Assembly: GCA_958402495.1 (NCBI GenBank)
Contig: CATXTS010000020.1
Span: 1 to 20,139, forward strand
Reading direction: 5' to 3'
From: an uncultured Clostridiaceae bacterium
GTDB lineage: Bacteria; Bacillota; Clostridia; TANB77; CAG-508
Length of the DNA: 20,139 nt
In this document: one piece after another, positions 14,747-20,139 of the stretch
Layout: the number at the start of each line of letters is the position of its first letter
How positions within the stretch are numbered: position 1 is the first letter of the stretch
Made by a program: the position numbers and the translations under genes
Notes under the pieces: generated by a model
Databases searched by the model: none
What the model was told of the DNA's origin: nothing
The model's input: only the letters and a program-made list of their open reading frames with translations

Positions 14747-14932
14747 CTAGGAATTATATAAATTACTTTCATACAAGTCTTCAATATAAACATTTTTTTC
14801 TTCATTATTATCTATGAAGCCCACTTTAGCAATATTATCTTTTACTTCTTGAATCCATACGGGACGCTCCTCGTAATAGATGTCGTGGATTTCCTTATTT
14901 TTCATAATTTCAAATACTCTTTTTGTATTCAT
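14747..14932 (-). CDS. sspH: Probable H-type small acid-soluble spore protein
   Basis: A 61-residue protein, MNTKRVFEIMKNKEIHDIYYEERPVWIQEVKDN..., that fits the SspH-type small acid-soluble spore protein pattern: an N-terminal MxxxRxxEI, a short linker, I-x-x-x-Y-x-x-x-P-V-W-I-x-x-V, and a C-terminal half ending in V-x-I-x-x-L. SspH is a minor protein of the Bacillus spore core made in the developing forespore. GGAAGGAG lies about ten bases before the ATG. The gene is alone on the minus strand and shares a terminator with rpiA. In Bacillus such genes are driven by sigma-G; I could not find a convincing sigma-G site here. The assignment rests on a short sequence and is moderately firm. Confidence 0.7.
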   Translation of the reverse strand: MNTKRVFEIMKNKEIHDIYYEERPVWIQEVKDNIAKVGFIDNNEEKNVYIEDLYESNLYNS

Positions 14933-15047
14933 ATGTTCTTTTCTCCTTCCTATGTGTTCTTTATTTAAGTATATACAAGTCTTAGAAAAATATTCTAAAA
15001 ATAATAATTAAAAAATGTATAATGTCGAAAGTATTTATAAAAGAATA

Positions 15048-15076
15048 TTTACATTTTATAGAATATATGGTATAAA
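15048..15076 (+). promoter_or_regulatory. Sigma-A-type promoter of the anchored unknown protein
   Basis: TTTACA (15048-15053), a 17-base spacer and TATAAA (15071-15076), about 80 bases before the ATG at 15155. It lies in the 222-base gap between divergent genes, which otherwise shows only AT-rich sequence. Confidence 0.6.
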
Positions 15077-15154
15077 AAAATCAGTTACTTTAAGAGAATT
15101 CTAATATACAAACTGCCAATAGAATTAAAAAGAAAAAATAAGAGGAGTTGAAAA

Positions 15155-15646
15155 ATGAATAAGAAAGTAGTCATAATCATTATAGTAAGTGTCTTACTTA
15201 TAATAGCATTAATCCTATTTCATATGTATCAAAGTGATATGAATAGGATGGAGCATGGAGAACCCGTAAAATATGGAACATGGGGATATGCCTATAGCAC
15301 TTTAGAAGAAGTTAATGTAGAAAAAACAAACCAATCAAAGGAAATACAATTTATAAAAACTTTTTTCATTGTTTCTGATTTAAATAAATTAGATAGTACT
15401 GGGAAGTATAAATACTATGTAGTAGAACAATTTCAAAAAGATAATCCGGCAGTTGTTAAAATAGATAAAACAGATTCCTTAAAAGAAAATACGAATTATG
15501 AAATCACTTTTAAAGGATATAAAAGTAGTGAAAATGTAAGATATACGATAAAGGATATTTTTGATAATTTTGAGATTATAGATATACAAGAAACCCAAAA
15601 ACAAGGTATAGAACAAATACAAGAAAATATTGAAACCATTTTTTAA
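15155..15646 (+). CDS. Membrane-anchored protein of unknown function
   Basis: A 163-residue protein with one N-terminal membrane helix (about residues 5-24, VVIIIIVSVLLIIALILFHM) after MNKK. It should be anchored with the rest outside. There is no lipobox cysteine. The external part, from about residue 40 (YGTWGYAYSTLEEVNVE), has alternating strands (YKYYVVEQFQ, NYEITFKGYK, VRYTIKDIF), suggesting a small beta-sandwich, and ends in a glutamine-rich helix. I do not recognise a family. AGAGGAG precedes the ATG, and it has its own promoter and terminator, so it is a single-gene unit. It could be a cell-wall-proximal accessory protein; that is a guess. Confidence 0.75.
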   Translation: MNKKVVIIIIVSVLLIIALILFHMYQSDMNRMEHGEPVKYGTWGYAYSTLEEVNVEKTNQSKEIQFIKTFFIVSDLNKLDSTGKYKYYVVEQFQKDNPAVVKIDKTDSLKENTNYEITFKGYKSSENVRYTIKDIFDNFEIIDIQETQKQGIEQIQENIETIF

Positions 15647-15665
15647 AAGAATAAAAAGGTATATT

Positions 15666-15696
15666 TAGAAAGTAGATAAAACTACTTTCTATTTTA
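15666..15696 (+). terminator. Intrinsic terminator
   Basis: A perfect 10-bp stem (TAGAAAGTAG at 15666-15675 with CTACTTTCTA at 15682-15691), a 6-base loop and TTTTAAT. It ends the transcript of the anchored unknown protein. Confidence 0.85.
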
Positions 15697-15741
15697 ATAT
15701 GCAGGTGGGAGAACTTTCTAATTTACAAAGTTTTCTTTCTA

Positions 15742-15770
15742 TTGCGAAATTTCCTAAAATATAGTATGAT
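15742..15770 (+). promoter_or_regulatory. Sigma-A-type promoter of ymdB
   Basis: TTGCGA (15742-15747), a 17-base spacer and TATGAT (15765-15770), about 50 bases before the ymdB start codon. Confidence 0.65.
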
Positions 15771-15819
15771 GGAAAAGATAGAAAAAAGAGGATAAAGCAA
15801 GAAAGAAGGATAAGATAAA

Positions 15820-16593
15820 ATGAATATATTAGTTATAGGAGATTTAGTTGGTGAAGGGGGCGTTAAAAAGTTAAAAGAATGCTTGCCATCTTTAAAACAA
15901 CAATATGCCATTGATTTTATGGTAGTTAATGCCGAAAATGCAGCTGGAGGAATGGGCATTACTAAAAGAATTTTTCAAGAATTAAAGGATATGCAAGTAC
16001 CCTGTATTACGATGGGCAATCATACTTGGGGAAAGAAAGATATTTTTGAATTTATAGATGACCCCATTTTATTGAGACCAGCTAACTATTCTAGAGGGGT
16101 TGTGGGTAAAGGATATCAAATTTATGAGGTGAAAAATAAAAAAATAGCAGTCATCAATGCGATTGGTAGAACGGATATGGGGATTCAATCTGAAAATCCA
16201 TTTTTAGTCGTAAATGATATTGTAGAGAGTTTACAAGGGAAAGCAGACATCTTGTTAGTGGATTTTCATGCAGAAGCAACAGCGGAAAAAATAGCTATGA
16301 AGTATTATTTAGACGGCAGGGTAACCGCTATTTGGGGAACACATACGCATGTGCAAACAGCCGATGAAGAAATAACGGTTAATGGGACAGCATATATAAC
16401 GGATGTAGGAATGACAGGCCCTAAAAGGGCTATCATTGGGATGGACGTGCAAGTGGCGTTAAAGAGATTTTTAACTTCTCTTCCTGAAAGATATAAATTA
16501 GCAGAAGGAGACTGTATGTTAAATGGTTGTGTGATTGGTGTTAAAGAGGAAAATGGACATGCAGAAAGTATTCAAAGAATCTTTTTAAAATAA
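15820..16593 (+). CDS. ymdB: YmdB-type metallophosphoesterase
   Basis: A 257-residue calcineurin-like phosphoesterase of the YmdB (TIGR00282) family. In Bacillus subtilis, YmdB hydrolyses cyclic nucleotides such as 2',3'-cAMP and affects biofilm and motility gene choice. The dinuclear metal ligands are all in place at the B. subtilis numbering: D8 (VIGDLVG), E39 and N40 (NAEN), N67 and H68 (MGNHTWG), H150 (DFHAEAT), and H175 and H177 (GTHTHV). The TDVGMTGPKRAIIGMD segment is also conserved. Length is normal. Start: ATG after GAAGGATAAGATAAA. In many Firmicutes the gene sits between rny and spoVS in the recA neighbourhood; here spoVS follows, but rny is not adjacent. Confidence 0.93.
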   Translation: MNILVIGDLVGEGGVKKLKECLPSLKQQYAIDFMVVNAENAAGGMGITKRIFQELKDMQVPCITMGNHTWGKKDIFEFIDDPILLRPANYSRGVVGKGYQIYEVKNKKIAVINAIGRTDMGIQSENPFLVVNDIVESLQGKADILLVDFHAEATAEKIAMKYYLDGRVTAIWGTHTHVQTADEEITVNGTAYITDVGMTGPKRAIIGMDVQVALKRFLTSLPERYKLAEGDCMLNGCVIGVKEENGHAESIQRIFLK

Positions 16594-16650
16594 ATGACGA
16601 AAAAAGAAAAATAAAGCAGAAAACTTCTCCTAAAAATTTCCAAAAAAGAC

Positions 16651-16679
16651 TGGACTTTTTTCTAAAAGTGTAATATAAA
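16651..16679 (+). promoter_or_regulatory. Possible promoter of spoVS
   Basis: TGGACT (16651-16656), a 17-base spacer and TATAAA (16674-16679). It lies about 45 bases before the spoVS start. The -35 box is weak, and in Bacillus spoVS is transcribed by sigma-H, for which I saw no clear site. This is a tentative call. Confidence 0.35.
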
Positions 16680-16724
16680 TATACCTGTAATTCAAATAAA
16701 AAATAAAATTATAGGAGGCAAAAA

Positions 16725-16988
16725 ATGGAAATTTTAAAAATCTCATCCAAGTCAAATCCAAATTCAGTAGCAGGAGCCATTGCAGGTTTGGTGAAGGAAG
16801 AAAACAGAGCAGAGATGCAAGCAATTGGAGCAGGAGCATTAAATCAAGCAGTAAAGGCAGTAGCTATTGCAAGAGGATTTGTAGCACCTTCAGGCGTTGA
16901 TTTAGTATGTATACCAGCATTTGCAGAAGTGGAAGTAGAAGGGGAGGATAGAACAGGTATTAGAATTATTGTAGAATCTAGAAAATAG
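16725..16988 (+). CDS. spoVS: Stage V sporulation protein S
   Basis: An 87-residue protein that is almost entirely conserved in spore-formers: MEILKISSKSNPNSVAGAIA, then GAGALNQAVKAVAIARGFVA, IPAFAEVEVEGEDRTGIRI and ESRK. SpoVS is a small nucleic-acid-binding (Alba-like) protein needed for coat assembly and the later stages of sporulation, and it affects septation. ATAGGAGG precedes the ATG. It lies 131 bases after ymdB, with a possible promoter of its own, and has its own terminator. Together with the spore protein gene at 14747 it supports a spore-forming host. Confidence 0.97.
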   Translation: MEILKISSKSNPNSVAGAIAGLVKEENRAEMQAIGAGALNQAVKAVAIARGFVAPSGVDLVCIPAFAEVEVEGEDRTGIRIIVESRK

Positions 16989-16996
16989 AAATAATT

Positions 16997-17028
16997 ATCG
17001 CAAGGGGGCTTTTACTCCTTGCGATTTT
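16997..17028 (+). terminator. Intrinsic terminator of spoVS
   Basis: Stem ATCGCAAGG (16997-17005) with CCTTGCGAT (17017-17025), a loop of about 11 bases and a short T-run (17025-17028), nine bases after the spoVS stop codon. Confidence 0.85.
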
Positions 17029-17142
17029 GATAAATTGGCTAACTGATAGTTATGGATGATTTCTATTCTAAAAAAATATTTTATCTTGTAAAATTTGGAA
17101 ACAAAATTCTTTTCATTTCTTAAGAAAATCCCATTATAAAAC

Positions 17143-17171
17143 TTGAAAAAAACAAAAAATTCATATATGAT
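17143..17171 (+). promoter_or_regulatory. Sigma-A-type promoter of the solute-binding protein gene
   Basis: TTGAAA (17143-17148), a 17-base spacer and TATGAT (17166-17171). The start codon at 17196 is only 24 bases beyond the -10 box, so the leader would be very short but still contains the GAGGTG ribosome binding site. Confidence 0.65.
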
Positions 17172-17195
17172 AAAGAAAAAATCATGAGGTGTTTT

Positions 17196-18785
17196 ATGAA
17201 ATCAAATGTATTTAAATATATATTCATCCTATTTGCAATTGGAATTGTAGCCTATTCTGTTTATGCAATTTATTTTAAAGATAAGAAAGATGTGCAAGAG
17301 GGACAAAATGAAGTAGCACAAGAAGAAGTGATGGAAACAAAAGACTTAAGGTTAGGCATTTCTAATTTTGATACTATGAATCCATTACTAACGAAGAATA
17401 AAGAAGTGTTAAATATAGACAAGCTTATTTTTGAACCATTAATCACAATTGATGAGAATTATAAAGCAAATTTATGTCTGGCTAAAGAATGTTCGAAAAC
17501 TTCAGATACGAGTTATGTCATTAAGATTGATAATAATACAAAATGGCAAGATGGAAGTCCTTTCATTGCTAAAGATATTCAATTTACCATTGATAGATTA
17601 AAAGAGGGAAAGTCCATCTATTCTAGTTTAGTAGAAAAGGTGACTAGTGTAGAAATTTTAGATGCTGATACCATTAAGATTAATCTAAGCCAAGAAGTTC
17701 CTTTTTTTGAATATAACTTGACTTTCCCCATTTTACCGAATAATTACTATTTAAATGAAGATTTTAATACTTCTACTAAAATACCAATTGGTACTGGTAT
17801 GTATATGATTTCTAAAATAGAAAATGGAACGATTACCCTTATGCAAAATAATAAATGGTGGAATCGAAAGAATGAGCAACCTAAAATTGAGATAATTCAT
17901 ATCAAATTATATGAACAAATGGGAGAACTATATAATAGTTTTAAATTAGGGAATATAGACTTTTTTACAACAGCTAATACTAATTTAGAAGAATATATTG
18001 GAACAATGGGATATGCTAAACAAGAATTTAAAGGTAGAGAATTTGATTATTTAGCTTTTAATTGTCAAGATAGTCTGTTAAAAAATAAAGAAGTTAGAAA
18101 AGCTATCAGTTACGCTATTGATAAAACCAATTTAGTATCTACAGTATTGAATAATACTTACTATGTAGCAGATTTTCCACTCGATTTTGGTAGTTACGTA
18201 TATGAAAAAACAGCAGCAAGTACAGGTTATAATCCAGAACAAGCTAAAAAAGTATTAAGTGATAATGGCTGGATTTATAAAAACAATACTTGGAGAAAAA
18301 CAGAAGATTATCGCACCATAAAATTAAATCTAACCATAACTGTCAATGAAACAAATCCTAGAAGAGTTGCTGTGGCAGAAAATATCAAAACGCAATTAGC
18401 GCAAATTGGAATTCCAGTTACGATTCGTAAAGTATCGGATAGTAAATATAAAACTATCTTACAAGATAAAAGTTATCAAATGTTAATAACAGGTGTCTAT
18501 AATGGATTTAGTCCGGATGTTTCTACTTTCTTTGGTGCTAACAATTTACAAAATTTTAGTCAGGAAGAGTTAAATAACTTATTAACAGAAGTAAAAAATA
18601 TAAAAGATGAGAATTTATTAAAAGAAAAATACAAAAGGATTATTGATATTTACGAAGCAGAGCAACCTTTTATTAGCTTATATCGTAATAAGCAGACTGC
18701 TGTAAAAAGCCAAAATTTAGCAGGAGAAGTATTGGCCAATAATTATACGAGTTATTATCGTTTTTATACTTGGTATCGTATGTAA
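17196..18785 (+). CDS. Extracellular solute-binding protein family 5 (oligopeptide type)
   Basis: A 529-residue peptide- or nickel-type substrate-binding protein (SBP_bac_5 fold). It begins with a membrane helix (about residues 6-26) but has no lipobox cysteine, so it is anchored by an uncleaved helix or signal peptide rather than by a lipid. Domain landmarks: LRLGISNFDTMNPLL, IFEPLITIDENYKANLC, KWQDGSPFIAKDIQFTIDRL, PIGTGMY, VRKAISYAIDKTNLV, GYNPEQAKKVLSDNGW, and LAQIGIPVTIR. The ATG at 17196 is preferred over 17184 because GAGGTG (17185-17190) is the likely ribosome binding site. No permease or ATPase gene is next to it, so it is an orphan binding protein that may serve another transporter or a sensing role. 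The family is firm, the ligand unknown. Confidence 0.9.
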   Translation: MKSNVFKYIFILFAIGIVAYSVYAIYFKDKKDVQEGQNEVAQEEVMETKDLRLGISNFDTMNPLLTKNKEVLNIDKLIFEPLITIDENYKANLCLAKECSKTSDTSYVIKIDNNTKWQDGSPFIAKDIQFTIDRLKEGKSIYSSLVEKVTSVEILDADTIKINLSQEVPFFEYNLTFPILPNNYYLNEDFNTSTKIPIGTGMYMISKIENGTITLMQNNKWWNRKNEQPKIEIIHIKLYEQMGELYNSFKLGNIDFFTTANTNLEEYIGTMGYAKQEFKGREFDYLAFNCQDSLLKNKEVRKAISYAIDKTNLVSTVLNNTYYVADFPLDFGSYVYEKTAASTGYNPEQAKKVLSDNGWIYKNNTWRKTEDYRTIKLNLTITVNETNPRRVAVAENIKTQLAQIGIPVTIRKVSDSKYKTILQDKSYQMLITGVYNGFSPDVSTFFGANNLQNFSQEELNNLLTEVKNIKDENLLKEKYKRIIDIYEAEQPFISLYRNKQTAVKSQNLAGEVLANNYTSYYRFYTWYRM

Positions 18786-18827
18786 AAAAGCAAAAGAAAA
18801 AAATAGAAAAATAAAAATAAAAAACAC

Positions 18828-18855
18828 TTGACAAAAATTTATTTTAAGATATAAT
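18828..18855 (+). promoter_or_regulatory. Sigma-A-type promoter of recA
   Basis: A perfect TTGACA (18828-18833), a 16-base spacer and a perfect TATAAT (18850-18855), followed by the putative LexA operator. The start codon is 43 bases beyond the -10 box. Confidence 0.85.
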
Positions 18856-18860
18856 AAGTA

Positions 18861-18874
18861 CAAACATTCGTTTG
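18861..18874. promoter_or_regulatory. Putative LexA (SOS) operator of recA
   Basis: CAAACATTCGTTTG (CAAAC-N4-GTTTG) starts five bases after the -10 box, covering the expected transcription start. recA is the classic LexA target in Gram-positive bacteria, so this site effectively defines the LexA box of this organism and supports reading the site at 5173 in the same way. Confidence 0.8.
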
Positions 18875-18898
18875 AAAACAAATTTAGGAGGAGAAAAC

Positions 18899-19948
18899 AT
18901 GGATAAAGATAATTCAGAAAAAATGAAAGCGTTAGAGGCTGCATTAGGACAAATAGAAAAGCAATTTGGAAAAGGTTCTGTTATGAAATTAGGAGAATTC
19001 CAAGCAATGAATGTAGAGGCAATTCCTACTGGTTCTTTAAGTTTAGATATAGCTTTAGGAATAGGAGGTATTCCAAGAGGTAGAATTGTAGAAATCTATG
19101 GACCAGAATCTTCTGGTAAAACAACTTTGGCATTACATATGATTGCAGAAGCACAAAAGTTAGGTGGAGAAGCAGCATTTATAGATGCAGAGCATGCGTT
19201 AGACCCTGTTTATGCAAAACATTTAGGTGTCAACATAGATGATTTAATTGTTTCTCAACCAGATACGGGTGAACAAGCTTTAGAAATCGCAGAAGCATTA
19301 GTTAGAAGTGGTGCTTTAGATGTGATTGTTATTGACTCTGTAGCAGCCTTAGTACCAAAAGCAGAAATTGATGGAGATATGGGAGATTCTCATATTGGTT
19401 TACAAGCAAGATTAATGTCACAAGCTTTAAGAAAATTAGCAGGAGCAATTAGTAAGTCAAAATCTGTTATAGTCTTTATTAACCAATTAAGAGAAAAAGT
19501 AGGTGTTATGTTTGGAAATCCAGAAACAACGGCTGGTGGTAGAGCGCTTAAGTATTATGCTTCTGTTAGATTAGATATTAGAAAAATTGAAAATATTAAA
19601 CAAGATGGCGAAGTAACTGGTAATAGAGCAAGAGTAAAAGTTGTAAAAAATAAAGTGGCTCCTCCTTTTAGAGAGGCTGAGTTTGATATTGTTTATGGTA
19701 AGGGTATTTCTAAAGAAGGCAATATTTTAGACATGGCAGTTACTTTAGATATTATAGAAAAAAGTGGTTCTTGGTTTAGTTATAATGGTGATAGAATTGG
19801 ACAAGGTAGAGAGAATGTTAAAAAATATTTGATTGACAATCCAGAAGTGGCTAAAGAAGTAGAAGAGAAAATCAGAGCAAATTTCTCAGAAGCCTTTGAA
19901 AAGAGTTTAGGAGATAATGAAGAAATAGAAGAAGATATAGACGAGTAA
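18899..19948 (+). CDS. recA: Recombinase RecA
   Basis: A 349-residue RecA that forms filaments on single-stranded DNA, drives homologous recombination and triggers LexA self-cleavage. Walker A is GPESSGKT (residues 68-75), Walker B is VIVIDSVAAL, loop L1 is GDMGDSHIGLQARLMSQALR, L2 includes FINQLREKVGVMFGNPETT, and GGRALKYYASVRLDIR follows. The acidic C-terminus (DNEEIEEDIDE) is typical. The ATG at 18899 follows TTAGGAGGAG; an in-frame TTG at 18872 lies inside the operator and is rejected. It has its own promoter, LexA box and terminator, so it is a single-gene unit. All key residues are present and the length is normal. Confidence 0.99.
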   Translation: MDKDNSEKMKALEAALGQIEKQFGKGSVMKLGEFQAMNVEAIPTGSLSLDIALGIGGIPRGRIVEIYGPESSGKTTLALHMIAEAQKLGGEAAFIDAEHALDPVYAKHLGVNIDDLIVSQPDTGEQALEIAEALVRSGALDVIVIDSVAALVPKAEIDGDMGDSHIGLQARLMSQALRKLAGAISKSKSVIVFINQLREKVGVMFGNPETTAGGRALKYYASVRLDIRKIENIKQDGEVTGNRARVKVVKNKVAPPFREAEFDIVYGKGISKEGNILDMAVTLDIIEKSGSWFSYNGDRIGQGRENVKKYLIDNPEVAKEVEEKIRANFSEAFEKSLGDNEEIEEDIDE

Positions 19949-19965
19949 AAGAATACTAAATGATG

Positions 19966-20019
19966 AAAACTAACTTTTTTACAAATGGTTAAAAAATTTG
20001 TAGAAAGGTTAGTTTTGTT
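19966..20019 (+). terminator. Intrinsic terminator of recA
   Basis: A long hairpin: 19966-19986 pairs with 19996-20016 over 21 positions (two G-U pairs), with a 9-base loop and the T-rich end TTTTGTTT. It starts 17 bases after the recA stop codon. Confidence 0.88.
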
Positions 20020-20106
20020 TAGAGAAAGGAATATGTTGTTAAACCATTATATTATTACAAGATTTAATATAAAACCGTTTTAGGGAATCTGGGAAAAGAT
20101 ACCATA

Positions 20107-20139
20107 ATGGTATATGTTATAGAAGATATGGTAGCAGAA
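20107..20139 (+). other. Possible start of a gene running off the window
   Basis: An ATG at 20107 opens a frame (MVYVIEDMVAE) that stays open to the window edge, with GGGAAAAG about nine bases upstream. Eleven codons are too few to identify a product or even to be sure it is a gene; I see no match to the start of recX or rny. The 20020-20106 stretch is otherwise AT-rich with no clear promoter. Confidence 0.25.

Noticed and set aside
16642..16662. An A-run and T-run hairpin between ymdB and spoVS as a terminator.
   Set aside because: The stem is almost all A-T, short and followed by a possible promoter; it is too weak to claim.
18872..18898. A TTG start that would extend RecA by nine residues.
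   Set aside because: It lies inside the LexA-box palindrome at the expected transcription start, and the ATG at 18899 has a strong ribosome binding site and matches normal RecA N-termini.
1..20139. tRNA, rRNA, CRISPR arrays, insertion sequences and riboswitches.
   Set aside because: I looked on both strands and found no cloverleaf-like sequence, regular spaced repeats, transposase motifs or recognisable riboswitch cores. Short intergenic gaps, none above about 230 bases, leave little room for them.

Overview
The window is strongly AT-rich, with AGA-dominated arginine usage, AGGAGG-type ribosome binding sites and tight gene packing. It carries spoVS, a probable H-type small acid-soluble spore protein gene, ymdB and recA. 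This points to a spore-forming low-GC Firmicute, most likely a clostridium. I saw no rRNA, tRNA, CRISPR array, insertion sequence or prophage.

Layout. (1) Positions 1-4723, plus strand: a run of close or overlapping genes for a truncated Nudix hydrolase, an ASCH protein, a YdcF-like DUF218 protein, a second Nudix gene (frameshifted), an ABC ATPase with its permease, and a DUF84 (YjjX-type) inosine/xanthosine triphosphatase (also frameshifted). Two hairpins follow. (2) A small unknown gene on the minus strand (4813-5034). (3) Positions 5262-8878: an operon of an HD hydrolase, an O6-alkylguanine-DNA alkyltransferase, Nudix, MazG-like, Nudix, a second HD hydrolase and an HTH-WYL regulator. (4) A Ham1/RdgB-like gene and an unknown gene (8982-9945). 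(5) Positions 10071-14693: a MacB/LolD-type ABC ATPase, a giant FtsX-like permease with a long coiled coil, and rpiA. A terminator is shared with a convergent spore protein gene. (6) Positions 15155-19948: a membrane-anchored unknown protein, ymdB, spoVS, an extracellular solute-binding protein and recA.

Two themes connect the genes. First, regions 1, 3 and 4 form a dense set of enzymes that clean the nucleotide pool or repair alkylated DNA: four Nudix, MazG-like, Ham1-like, DUF84, alkyltransferase, ASCH and two HD proteins. The region 3 operon and recA each have a good sigma-A-like promoter with the same palindrome, CAAAC-N4-GTTTG, just after the -10 box. This resembles the Gram-positive LexA (DinR) box, so both are probably SOS-controlled.

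Second, the two frameshifted genes in region 1 break in the same way. In each, the conserved protein continues in the +1 frame from an in-frame CGG codon followed by T, so that skipping one C reads GGT (Gly), which fits the family pattern. By manual scan, CGG is otherwise absent in frame from the recognised genes; the only other two cases lie in the unrecognised ORF 9637-9945. This suggests either +1 frameshifting at a poorly decoded CGG codon or two coincident one-base insertions. It is the most unusual signal in the window and is an inference, not a demonstrated mechanism.
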